NCBI RefSeq assembly: GCF_904066215.1
Contig: NZ_LR880474.1
Location: forward strand, 186,001-250,000
Reading direction: 5' to 3'
DNA: 64,000 bases
From: Microbacterium sp. Nx66
GTDB lineage: Bacteria; Actinomycetota; Actinomycetes; Actinomycetales; Microbacteriaceae
The notes under the pieces were generated by a model. The model worked only from the letters and a program-made list of their open reading frames with translations, ran no database searches and was not told the DNA's origin. The translations under genes were made by a program, and so were the position numbers. Positions 1 to 8,262 of the stretch are shown here, piece after piece (position 1 is the stretch's first letter; each line of letters opens with the position of its first letter).

Positions 1-781
1 CCGTCGGGGCGGTCCGCCACGAGATCTGCCCGGTCTCGGTGTTCAGGCCACGGAACGCCAGGCGGCCGATGTCTCCCGCCGCGTTGTGGATGCCGCGTCG
101 GGGACGGCCCCCGAGGATGAGGCCCATGGCGATGCGGTTGCCGACGGACAGGTAGATGACGTCGTCGACGAGCTGCGCGACGCCGAGGTGGTGCTCCGCG
201 ACGGCCGCGAGTCGCACGCCGTTGTCGACGGCCACGGGGCAGCCGAACGCCTGACGCAGCTGCGAGCCGATGTCGATGCCGGACCACTCCGGGATGACGA
301 CCGAGGTGGTGACCCGTCCGTCGTCGTCGACGATGCCGGGCAGGGAGACGCCGATCGCCCGCAGACCGGTCCGCGGCAGCGAGAGCGGGGCGAGAGTGCC
401 GCGGACGTCGTCGATCACCGCGGCGAGCTTGGCCGGGCCGTCCGGCTGCTCCGCGACGCCGGGGAACGCCCGCTGGGCGATGACCACGCCCGCGAGATCC
501 GCGACGACGACCCGCACGCTCGCGACCCCGATGTCCACGCCCACCACCACACCGGCCGCGGCGTGGAAGGAGTAGCGGCGGGCCGGGCGCCCCGCGCCCC
601 CGGCGTTCTGCGTGGGAGCGTCGACGAGGAGTCCGGAGTCGGAGAGCACCGCCACGGCGTTCTCCACGGAGGTGCGAGAGACCTCGAGCGAGCGGGAGAG
701 GTCGCTGACGGTCGCCGGCCCGGCGTCCCGCAGCCGGAGTGCGGACCGCGCCACGATCGAGAGCGGACTGGTCGCGCCCAT
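1..781 (-). CDS. ROK-family transcriptional repressor (C-terminus outside window)
   Basis: Only the first 260 residues are inside the window; ROK regulators usually run to about 380-400. Residues 15-55 form a winged helix-turn-helix. The ROK sugar-kinase-like domain starts near residue 78 with a GVDIG phosphate-binding motif (81-85). The ATG at 781 has a strong AGGAGGG ribosome site. The gene diverges from the sugar ABC transporter operon at 968, so it is probably the local sugar-responsive repressor of that operon. Family known; ligand not deducible. Confidence 0.9.
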   Translation of the reverse strand, partial: MGATSPLSIVARSALRLRDAGPATVSDLSRSLEVSRTSVENAVAVLSDSGLLVDAPTQNAGGAGRPARRYSFHAAAGVVVGVDIGVASVRVVVADLAGVVIAQRAFPGVAEQPDGPAKLAAVIDDVRGTLAPLSLPRTGLRAIGVSLPGIVDDDGRVTTSVVIPEWSGIDIGSQLRQAFGCPVAVDNGVRLAAVAEHHLGVAQLVDDVIYLSVGNRIAMGLILGGRPRRGIHNAAGDIGRLAFRGLNTETGQISWRTAPT

Positions 782-827
782 CGGGTCCCTCCTTCGTCTC
801 CGCCGTTGGTGCGATCAAATTAGCACA

Positions 828-882
828 CCCGATTCTCAGATCGGGGATTGTTGTTCACGGCCGAGAAACACGGCCGAAACAA
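828..882. promoter_or_regulatory. Candidate operator region between ROK gene and transporter operon
   Basis: A perfect 6-bp inverted repeat (CCCGAT at 828-833, ATCGGG at 840-845) is followed by two direct copies of a CACGGCCGA-type element framed by TTGTT and AACAA (850-882). The position, between divergent ROK and transporter genes, fits regulator binding. Inference from position and symmetry only. Confidence 0.35.
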
Positions 883-900
883 GGCTCTGAGAACTTGTGC

Positions 901-931
901 TTGACGAATTATCCAAAGCCAATGTCATAAT
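901..931 (+). promoter_or_regulatory. Predicted promoter of the sugar ABC operon
   Basis: TTGACG (901-906) and CATAAT (926-931) are separated by 19 bp in an AT-rich stretch. The first gene starts 36 bp downstream, with an AAAGGAG ribosome site. Confidence 0.55.
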
Positions 932-967
932 GAACCGTACTCAGCACGGTTTACGCAAAGGAGCACC

Positions 968-2209
968 ATGCGCGTCAGCAAGATCACCGGCGTCGTCGCG
1001 GGAGTCGCGGCCGCCACCCTGTTGGCCGGATGTTCGGCCGGCGGAGGCAACACCGCAGAGGGCGAGCAGGACATCACGGTCTGGCTCTACCCCGTCATCG
1101 CCGACGAGGCGATGCACAAGGACTTCTGGGACTCGACCATCGAGGCGTTCGAGAAGGAGAACGAGAACGTCAACGTGAAGTACGAGATCTTCCCGTGGGC
1201 GAACCGCGACGAGGCCCTGCAGACGGCGATCGCCGCCGGCAAGGGACCGGACGTCGTCTACCTCATCCCCGACCAGCTCGCGGCGTACCAGAAGTCGATC
1301 GCGCCGCTGAACGACCTGCTCAGCGAGGAGCGCCAGGGCGACCTGCTCCCCAACGTCAAGGAGTCGGTCACGCTCGGCGGCGACATCCTCGGTGCCCCGA
1401 TCCTCACCAGCGCGCAGCCCCTCATCTGCAACGCGGCCGCGTTCGAGGCCGCCGGCGTGACCGAGTACCCGGAGACCTGGGACGACATCGCCGAGATGGC
1501 CCCGGCCTTCGTCGACAAGGGCATGTACGCCCTCAACTACCCGGCGTCGGCCGAGAACACCCTCAACCTCACCTACTACCCGCTGCTCTGGCAGGCCGGC
1601 GGGGAGGTCTACACCGAGGACGGCGAGGTCGGCTTCGACAGCAAGGCCGGCGAAGAGGCGCTCACCTTCCTGACCGACCTGGCCGAGGAGGGCGCTCTCG
1701 ACCCGGAGGCCCTCACCACCAACGTCCCGCTGGAGCAGACCGCCATCGCCCAGGGCAAGGTCGCCTGCACCTGGAACAACGCCGTGACCGAGGTCGCGCC
1801 GTTCTGGGGCGAGGAGAACGTCAAGGTCCTCGCGCCGCTGACCGATGAGGAGTCCGTCGCCTACGGCACCGTCGGCTCGCTGTCCGTGCTCAAGGGCTCG
1901 AAGGCCCCCGAGGCCGCAGCCGCGTTCGCCGAGTTCGCGACCGGCGCCGACGTCGTCGAGCCGTACCTCAAGGCCGCCGGGTTCTTCTCGGCCCTCAGCA
2001 CCACCGAGCCGCTGTACGCCGACGACCCGCTCCTCGGCGAGGTCGAGAAGTACGTCCCCGACACCACGGTGGGCGAGCTCGACGCCAGCTCCCGTGCGCT
2101 CATGGGCGTGCTCTCGCCGGAGATCCAGGCCGCCCTGCTCGGCCAGAAGTCCCCGGCCGACGCCCTGAAGGACGCCGCGGCCGCCGCAGCCCCGCTGCTG
2201 CAGAAGTGA
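968..2209 (+). CDS. Sugar ABC transporter substrate-binding lipoprotein
   Basis: A 413-residue extracellular solute-binding protein of the carbohydrate (family 1) type. A lipoprotein signal ends with LLAG before Cys22, so the mature protein is anchored to the outer face of the membrane. The AAAGGAG ribosome site is well placed for this ATG. It is the first gene of an eight-gene run and is followed by two permeases. No ATPase is encoded nearby, so a shared MsiK-like ATPase is likely, as is common in actinobacteria. Substrate unknown; the downstream enzymes suggest a sugar acid or plant-derived oligosaccharide. Confidence 0.9.
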   Translation: MRVSKITGVVAGVAAATLLAGCSAGGGNTAEGEQDITVWLYPVIADEAMHKDFWDSTIEAFEKENENVNVKYEIFPWANRDEALQTAIAAGKGPDVVYLIPDQLAAYQKSIAPLNDLLSEERQGDLLPNVKESVTLGGDILGAPILTSAQPLICNAAAFEAAGVTEYPETWDDIAEMAPAFVDKGMYALNYPASAENTLNLTYYPLLWQAGGEVYTEDGEVGFDSKAGEEALTFLTDLAEEGALDPEALTTNVPLEQTAIAQGKVACTWNNAVTEVAPFWGEENVKVLAPLTDEESVAYGTVGSLSVLKGSKAPEAAAAFAEFATGADVVEPYLKAAGFFSALSTTEPLYADDPLLGEVEKYVPDTTVGELDASSRALMGVLSPEIQAALLGQKSPADALKDAAAAAAPLLQK

Positions 2210-2215
2210 CACCCC

Positions 2216-2246
2216 GGGGGCGTGCGGGTACCCGCCGCACGCCCCC
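2216..2246 (+). terminator. Hairpin between binding protein and permeases
   Basis: A perfect 12-bp GC stem (2216-2227 and 2235-2246) with a 7-nt loop, without a clear U-tract. Between a binding-protein gene and its permeases such hairpins usually act as a partial terminator or 3' mRNA stabiliser, giving excess binding protein. Confidence 0.6.
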
Positions 2247-2276
2247 TCTCTCCGCCCCCCACGTGAGGAATCGACA

Positions 2277-3182
2277 ATGACGACGGCCACCACGGCGCCG
2301 AAGCCCGCAGGACGGGTCGCCCGGGTGCTCGCCCGACGGGAAGCGCGCGTCGCATTCCTGTTCGTGCTCCCCGCCTTCCTGCTGTTCATCGCCTTCCGCT
2401 TCGGCCCGAGCATCGCGGGTGTGGCGCTGAGCTTCTTCGACTACGACATCTCCGGCGAGATCGCCTGGCGCGGCCTCGACCACTTCCAGCGCCTCGTCGC
2501 CGACCCGCTGTTCTGGCGGGCGCTGGGGACCACCCTCGTCTACACGGTCTTCGCCGTGCCGATCGCGCTCGTGCTGTCGACGATCATGGCCCTCGGCGTG
2601 CGCCGCGCCTTCCGCGGCGCCCGGTTCTTCCGCTCGATCTTCTTCCTCCCCGTCATCACCTCGCTCGTGCTGGCCGGCTCGATCTTCGTCTGGATCTTCT
2701 CCGCCAACGGTCCGTGGTCCGCCCTGATGACCCCGCTCGGCCTCGGCGGCTCCTGGCTCGGCAGCACGGTGCTCGTGATCCCCGCGATCGTCGTCGTCGG
2801 CGTCTGGTCCCGGTTCGGCTACGGGATGATGATCCTCATCGCCGCCCTGCAGGACGTGCCGCGCGAGCTGGAGGAGGCGGCGCTGGTCGACGGCGCGAAC
2901 GCCTGGCAGCGCTTCCGGTGGATCATCCTCCCGCACCTGCGCCCGACGTTCTTCTTCCTCGCGGTGATCGAGACGACCGCCGCCTTCCAGGTCTTCGACG
3001 TCATCTACGTGATGACCCAGGGCGGCCCGGCGAACGCCAGCTACTCGCTCGTCTACATGCTCTACGACCAGGGCTTCCGCTACTTCGACTACGGCTACGC
3101 GGCCGCGGTGGGCGTGGCCCTGTTCATCATGACCCTCGTGGTCGCCCTCATCCAGCGCCTCGTGATCGGAAAGCAGAAATGA
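2277..3182 (+). CDS. Sugar ABC transporter permease (MalF/UgpA type)
   Basis: A 301-residue inner-membrane permease with about six hydrophobic segments. The cytoplasmic EAA loop that docks the ATPase is visible as EEAALVDGA at residues 199-207. It is paired with the next permease, whose ATG overlaps this stop codon (ATGA), so translation is coupled. Confidence 0.92.
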   Translation: MTTATTAPKPAGRVARVLARREARVAFLFVLPAFLLFIAFRFGPSIAGVALSFFDYDISGEIAWRGLDHFQRLVADPLFWRALGTTLVYTVFAVPIALVLSTIMALGVRRAFRGARFFRSIFFLPVITSLVLAGSIFVWIFSANGPWSALMTPLGLGGSWLGSTVLVIPAIVVVGVWSRFGYGMMILIAALQDVPRELEEAALVDGANAWQRFRWIILPHLRPTFFFLAVIETTAAFQVFDVIYVMTQGGPANASYSLVYMLYDQGFRYFDYGYAAAVGVALFIMTLVVALIQRLVIGKQK

Positions 3183-4084
3183 CCGCCCTCCTGCAGCCGC
3201 CGACGCAGACGACGCCACCCGCGACGCGTCCCGCCGCGCGCAAGCGCCGCTCGTTCCGCGCGCTCGAGCCGACCGGCTGGGGCATCGCCGTCCGCTGGAT
3301 CTGGCTGAGTCTCGCCGGCATCCTCAGCTTCTTCCCCTTCTATGCGATGGTCGTGCTGAGCCTGAAGCCGGGCATGGTCGTCGAGCTGCCCGGCTCGCTG
3401 ATCCCCTGGAACGACATCTCCTTCGAGGCGTACGAGCAGGTGCTCGGCGGACAGAACATCCTCGTCTGGCTCTTCAACACGCTCGTCTACTCGCTCGTGT
3501 CGGTCGTGGCGGTGCTGTTCCTCTCCGCGCTCGCCGGATACGCCTTCGCCAAGAAGCGCTTCCGTGGCAAGGAGGTCATGTTCTGGTCGTTCCTGGCGAT
3601 GGTCATGGTGCCGTTCCACGTGACGCTGATCCCGACGTTCATCCTCATGGCGAACCTGGGCGGCATCGACACGTACTGGGGCCTCATCCTGCCGACGCTC
3701 GCGAACGCGCAGGCCGTCTTCCTCATGCGCCAGTTCATCCAGGGCCTTCCCGACGAGCTGTTCGAGGCCGCCCGCATCGACGGCGCCGGCGAGTTCCGCA
3801 TCTTCCTGCGGATCGTGCTGCCGCTGTGCAAGCCGATCCTCGCGACGCTCGGGATCTTCGTCTTCCTCTGGCACTGGAACGACTTCCTCTGGCCGCTCAT
3901 CATCGCCAAGTCCAACTCGATGTTCACGCTCACCGTGGGCATCTCGTCGCTGCAGCAGCAGGATGTGCCGCTCAGCACCATGCTCGCCGGCTCCGTCGTG
4001 GCGCTGCTGCCGATCTTCCTCGCGTACCTCATCGCTCAGCGGTACGTGCAGGAGGGCGTCACCGGCACCGGGATCAAGGGCTGA
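3179..4084 (+). CDS. Sugar ABC transporter permease (MalG/UgpE type)
   Basis: A 301-residue second permease of the importer. The start codon at 3179 overlaps the previous stop. Six hydrophobic segments follow a basic N-terminus. The EAA loop appears as EAARIDGA at residues 196-203 followed by the usual FLRIVLPL stretch. It forms the heterodimeric channel with the gene at 2277. Confidence 0.92.
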   Translation: MTALLQPPTQTTPPATRPAARKRRSFRALEPTGWGIAVRWIWLSLAGILSFFPFYAMVVLSLKPGMVVELPGSLIPWNDISFEAYEQVLGGQNILVWLFNTLVYSLVSVVAVLFLSALAGYAFAKKRFRGKEVMFWSFLAMVMVPFHVTLIPTFILMANLGGIDTYWGLILPTLANAQAVFLMRQFIQGLPDELFEAARIDGAGEFRIFLRIVLPLCKPILATLGIFVFLWHWNDFLWPLIIAKSNSMFTLTVGISSLQQQDVPLSTMLAGSVVALLPIFLAYLIAQRYVQEGVTGTGIKG

Positions 4085-4105
4085 GAAGAAGGGAACCGCA
4101 CCACC

Positions 4106-5140
4106 ATGACGCAGTACGCATTCGCCTCCGAGGCCGAGCTCGAGGAGGCGCTCGCCACCCCGAGCGAGGGGCTCGTGGCCGACCTCGCTCAGGGCTCCGG
4201 AGACCTCGTGATCCTCGGCGCCGGCGGCAAGATGGGCCCGACCCTGGCGATGCTCGCCCGGCGCGGCCTGGACGCCGCCGGCCGCACCGACGACGCGGTG
4301 TACGCGGTCTCCCGCTTCGGCGACGCCGCCATCCGCGAGCGCCTGGAGGCCGCGGGGGTGCGCGTCGTGCCGTTCGACCTCATCGAGAACGACGACCTCT
4401 CCGGTCTCCCCGATGCCCCGAACGTGGTGTTCATGGTGGGCGCGAAGTTCGGCGCCGCGACCAACGCCTCCTGGGCCTGGGAGGTCAACGCGGCTCTGCC
4501 CGACCGCATCGCCCGCCGCTACCGCGACAGCGCGATCTCGGTGCTCTCCACCGGGAACGTGTACCCGTTCGTCCCCGCCTCCTCCGGCGGCGCCGACGAG
4601 GAGACCACGCCCGCGCCGATCGGCGAGTACGCGCAGTCCTGCCTCGGACGGGAGCGCGTGTTCGAGTTCGGGGCGCAGGAGCGCGGCACCAAGGTCGCGA
4701 TCATCCGCCTGAACTACGCCGTCGACCTCCGCTACGGGGTGCTCGCCGACATCGGCAGCGCCGTGCACGCGGGGGAGCCGGTCTCGGTCGCCACCGCCAA
4801 CGTCAACGTGATCTGGCAGGGCTACGCGAACGAGGTCGTGCTGCGGAGCCTCGTGCACGCCTCCACCGGCCCCTTCGTGATCAACCTCACGGGACCGGAG
4901 CTGCTCAGCGTCTCCTCGATCGCCCACCGTTTCGGCGCCCTGTTCGAGCGGGAGGTCGAGATCGTGGACGAGCCGATGCCGACCGCGCTGCTCAGCGACG
5001 CCCGGCGCTGCATGGCCCTGTTCGGCTACCCGTCCGTCTCCGCCGAGGAGCTCATCCGCATGCAGGCCGGCTGGATCCGCGACGGACTGCCGATGATCGC
5101 CAAGCCCACCAAGTGGGCCGTGCGGGACGGGAAGTTCTGA
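4106..5140 (+). CDS. NAD-dependent epimerase/dehydratase family protein
   Basis: A 344-residue extended-SDR protein with an N-terminal dinucleotide-binding GAGGKMG (38-44) after a roughly 30-residue lead. The usual catalytic YxxxK is not obvious: the matching place reads Tyr175-AQS-Cys179, so the active-site Lys seems replaced. It may be a sugar-acid oxidoreductase with altered chemistry or a binding protein. It lies between the permeases and an aldolase-like gene and overlaps the next gene by one base (TGATG), so it belongs to the sugar operon. Confidence 0.75.
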   Translation: MTQYAFASEAELEEALATPSEGLVADLAQGSGDLVILGAGGKMGPTLAMLARRGLDAAGRTDDAVYAVSRFGDAAIRERLEAAGVRVVPFDLIENDDLSGLPDAPNVVFMVGAKFGAATNASWAWEVNAALPDRIARRYRDSAISVLSTGNVYPFVPASSGGADEETTPAPIGEYAQSCLGRERVFEFGAQERGTKVAIIRLNYAVDLRYGVLADIGSAVHAGEPVSVATANVNVIWQGYANEVVLRSLVHASTGPFVINLTGPELLSVSSIAHRFGALFEREVEIVDEPMPTALLSDARRCMALFGYPSVSAEELIRMQAGWIRDGLPMIAKPTKWAVRDGKF

Positions 5141-6225
5141 TGACCGACGCCGCTGCGCACACGGCGACCGTGCCGTCGCTGCGCCCTGAGGCCGCTGCGA
5201 CCCTGGCCCGCGGCGCCGTGATCCCGGCCCATCCGCTCGCCCTCACCGCCGAGCGCACGCTCGACGAGCGGCGGCAGCGGGCGCTGTCCCGCTACTACCT
5301 CGACGCCGGGGCCGGCGGCCTCGCCGTCGGCGTGCACACGACGCAGTTCGAGATCCGCGACCCGGAGCACGCGCTCTTCGAGCCGGTGCTCGCACTGGCC
5401 GCGGAGGAGATGGACGCCCGCGGCGACGCGACCCTCGTGCGCATCGCCGGAGTGGCGGGCGACACCGCGCAGGCGGTCGCCGAGGCGGAGCTCGCCCGCT
5501 CCCTCGGCTACGACGCCGTGCTGGTGAGTCCCCGCGTCGCGGGTGCGGACGAGCGTGCCCTGCTCGACCGCGCCCGCGCCGTCGGCGAGGTGCTGCCGCT
5601 GGTCGGCTTCTATCTGCAGACCGCGATCGGCGGGCCCGTGCTCGACCGCGAGTTCTGGCGGGAGTTCGCCGCGATCCCGTCCGTCGTCGCCGTGAAGGCG
5701 GCGCCCTTCGACCGTTATCGCACGCTGGAGCTCGTGCGCGGCGTGGCCGCCTCGGGGCGCGCCGACGAGATCGCGCTGTACACCGGCAACGACGACGCGA
5801 TCGTCGCCGACCTGCTCTCCGAGTTCCATGTCGACTCCCCGTCCGGGCGGCGCACCCTCCGGTTCGTCGGCGGGTTGCTGGGCCAGTGGGCCGTCGGCAC
5901 GCATGCGGCCGTCGCGCTGCTGGAGCGTGTGCACCGAGCCCTCGCGGGAGACGCGGAGGCCTACCGGGAGGTGGGACGCCGTGCCTCGGACATGGTGGAC
6001 GTGAATCAGGCCGTTTTCGATCCGGGCAACGACTTCCACGGGGTCATCGCCGGGGTGCACGAGATGCTCCGCCAGCAGGGCCTCCTCGAGGGCATCTGGT
6101 GCCTCGACCCGGCCGAGGGCCTCTCCCCGGGGCAGGCGGAGGAGATCGCTCGCGTCCGGCAGGCGTACCCGGAGCTCAACGACGACGCGTTCATCGCCGA
6201 GAACCTCGAGGCCTGGCTGCGATGA
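5140..6225 (+). CDS. Dihydrodipicolinate synthase-family aldolase
   Basis: A 361-residue TIM-barrel protein of the DHDPS/N-acetylneuraminate lyase superfamily. The Schiff-base lysine is probably Lys186 in VAVKAAPF and the partner tyrosine Tyr158 in LVGFYLQ. Genes of this kind in sugar operons usually split 2-keto-3-deoxy sugar acids to pyruvate and an aldehyde, or dehydrate a keto-acid. The neighbouring epimerase-like and 2-hydroxyacid dehydrogenase genes support such a role rather than lysine synthesis. It is longer than the usual ~300 residues because of an N-terminal and a C-terminal extension. Confidence 0.82.
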   Translation: MTDAAAHTATVPSLRPEAAATLARGAVIPAHPLALTAERTLDERRQRALSRYYLDAGAGGLAVGVHTTQFEIRDPEHALFEPVLALAAEEMDARGDATLVRIAGVAGDTAQAVAEAELARSLGYDAVLVSPRVAGADERALLDRARAVGEVLPLVGFYLQTAIGGPVLDREFWREFAAIPSVVAVKAAPFDRYRTLELVRGVAASGRADEIALYTGNDDAIVADLLSEFHVDSPSGRRTLRFVGGLLGQWAVGTHAAVALLERVHRALAGDAEAYREVGRRASDMVDVNQAVFDPGNDFHGVIAGVHEMLRQQGLLEGIWCLDPAEGLSPGQAEEIARVRQAYPELNDDAFIAENLEAWLR

Positions 6226-7235
6226 CCGCGGGGACGGGCGCACCGACCGTGGTCGCGGTCGTCTCGGCCGAGCTGTTCGCGGAGTTCTTCTCGATGGACG
6301 ACGCGGCGCGTCTGGAGGACGTCGCGGCGCGGCTCGGCGGGACGTTCGTGCGGGTGGACCGCCTCGCGGAGGCAGTGCTCGACGAGGCGCGCGTCGTGGT
6401 GACGAGCTGGGGCGTGGGTCCTTTCGACGACACCGTGCTCGCCACCCTCCCGAAGCTCGAGCTCATCGCGCACACCGGCGCCACGATCAAGCCCTTCGCC
6501 ACCGACGCGCTGTTCGACCGTGGCGTGCGGGTGACGCAGGCCGGGGCGGGGATGGCCCGGTCGGTGGCGGAGGTGTCGCTGACGTTCACGCTCGCCCTGC
6601 TGCACCGGGTGCCGGAGATGCACGACGCCCTGCGCGTCGGCGACGGCTGGTGGGACGCGGACGCCGTCGGGGTGCAGCACGAGATCCTCGGGGCGCCCAT
6701 CGCGGTCATCGGCGCCTCCCGGACCGGGCGGGCGTACCTCGAGCTGATCCGGGCGCTCAGCGCGCAGCCGCTGCTCGTCGACCCCACGCTCGACGCGGCC
6801 GAGGCGTCGTCCCTCGGGGCGGAGCTCGTGGCGCTCGACGACGCGCTCCGCCGCGCGCAGATCGTCGCCGTGCACGCCCCGACGCTGCCGGAGACGCACC
6901 ACCTGATCGGTGCGCGCGAACTCGCCCTGATGCCGGATGGCGCGGGCCTGGTGAACACGGCGCGTTCCTGGCTGGTCGACGAGGCCGCCCTGCTCGCCGA
7001 ACTCCAGCGCGGTCGGTTGAGCGCCGCGGTCGACGTGTTCGACGAGGAGCCGTTGCCCGTGGAGAGTCCCTTCCGCTCGGCCCCGCGGGTGCTGCTCACC
7101 CCGCACCGCGCGGCCGGGACCAGGGAGGGGCGGCTGCGGCAGGGGCGGATCGTGGCGGACGAGCTCGACGCCTTCGCCGCGGGGCAGCCCCTCGGACACG
7201 CCGTCCACCGCGACCAGCTCTCCTCGATGGCATGA
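6222..7235 (+). CDS. D-isomer-specific 2-hydroxyacid dehydrogenase
   Basis: A 337-residue NAD(P)-dependent cytosolic oxidoreductase. The Rossmann motif is a variant, GASRTG (164-169). Catalytic residues are visible as Arg248 (NTARSW), Glu276 (FDEEPLP) and His295 (LTPHRAA). It starts on an ATGA overlap with the aldolase gene. Likely role: reduction of a keto-acid or oxidation of a sugar acid in the same pathway. Confidence 0.85.
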   Translation: MTAGTGAPTVVAVVSAELFAEFFSMDDAARLEDVAARLGGTFVRVDRLAEAVLDEARVVVTSWGVGPFDDTVLATLPKLELIAHTGATIKPFATDALFDRGVRVTQAGAGMARSVAEVSLTFTLALLHRVPEMHDALRVGDGWWDADAVGVQHEILGAPIAVIGASRTGRAYLELIRALSAQPLLVDPTLDAAEASSLGAELVALDDALRRAQIVAVHAPTLPETHHLIGARELALMPDGAGLVNTARSWLVDEAALLAELQRGRLSAAVDVFDEEPLPVESPFRSAPRVLLTPHRAAGTREGRLRQGRIVADELDAFAAGQPLGHAVHRDQLSSMA

Positions 7236-8158
7236 GCGCCGTGCTCGTGCGGTCGGCGCGCGCGGAGGATCAGTCCGCCCTCGCTGCACTGTGGGCGGCC
7301 GCCTTCACGCCGCCCCTCGCGCCGGACCAGTGGCTGGTGGACGACGAGCGGCTGGATCACACGATCGTCGCCGCCGACGACGATGGCGTGTGCGGGTCGA
7401 TCTACGGGTTGCCGAAGCGCCTGCGGGAGTCGGACGGCGGCGTGGCGCAGGTGCACGCGATCGGCAGCGTCGCGGTCGCCGAGCGGGCTCGCGGTCGGGG
7501 ACTGGCCCGCCGGCTCGTGTCGGCCACCCTGGACGCGGCCGGTGACGCCGACTGGGCTCTGCTGTTCACCGGAACCCCCGAGGTGTACCGGTCGAGCGGC
7601 TTCACGACCTTCTCGATGCCCCGCACGATGGCCGGGCCGTGGGCGGCGTCGACGACGGCCGTGGAGCCCGCCTCGGTCGTGCGCGAGTCCGTGGGACTCG
7701 GCGTCCTCGGCCCGCTCCGCGAGGTCTACGAGCGTTCCCGCACCGCTGCGGTCGTGCTCGCTCCGGTGCGCAGCGACCGCGACTGGACGATGGCGGAGGT
7801 GCGGCTACGGGGCGCGACGCTGTACCGGCTCGCCGAGGCGGAGACGACCGTCGGCTACGCGGTGGCGGAGGTGCGCGACGGCGTCGGGCTGCTGCACGAG
7901 AGCGCGACCGATCCCACCGTGGCCGATCCTGCCGCGGTGCGTCGCACCCTGCTGGACGCCGTGGCCGCGGACTGGGCCGCGGCGGGCGTCCGCACCTGCG
8001 AGCTGGCCGCTCCCGCGCTCGCCGCGGAGGAACGCGCCGTCCGCGCGTTCGCTCCGGCGGCCGTGCGGCAGGACGACCGCACCGGGATGATCCGGCCGCT
8101 GCGCCGCGAGGCCCGGGTGGACGGCATCCGCCACTTCACGGCGGGCGACTACTTCTGA
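7232..8158 (+). CDS. GNAT family N-acetyltransferase
   Basis: A 308-residue protein with an N-terminal acetyl-CoA-binding GNAT domain (ARGRGLARRLV near residues 85-95) and a C-terminal half resembling Eis-like acetyltransferases. It is coupled by ATGA to the dehydrogenase gene. Its substrate and its place in sugar catabolism are unclear. Confidence 0.75.
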   Translation: MSAVLVRSARAEDQSALAALWAAAFTPPLAPDQWLVDDERLDHTIVAADDDGVCGSIYGLPKRLRESDGGVAQVHAIGSVAVAERARGRGLARRLVSATLDAAGDADWALLFTGTPEVYRSSGFTTFSMPRTMAGPWAASTTAVEPASVVRESVGLGVLGPLREVYERSRTAAVVLAPVRSDRDWTMAEVRLRGATLYRLAEAETTVGYAVAEVRDGVGLLHESATDPTVADPAAVRRTLLDAVAADWAAAGVRTCELAAPALAAEERAVRAFAPAAVRQDDRTGMIRPLRREARVDGIRHFTAGDYF

Positions 8159-8262
8159 GCATCCGCTCGGAGAGCGCTGGGGATCGGGGACTGATCGGTG
8201 ACCGCGATCCGGCCGAGGGCCGGACGCCTGACCGCGGCGAGGACGCCGCAAGGAGGATGAGC

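Noticed and set aside
941..2413. Long minus-strand reading frame opposite the sugar-binding protein
   Set aside because: Antisense shadow of a high-GC gene; arginine/glycine-rich, no ribosome site, no family signature. The same applies to the long antisense frames at 3095-4927, 14177-15862, 17313-19046, 18923-21244 and 24600-26834.
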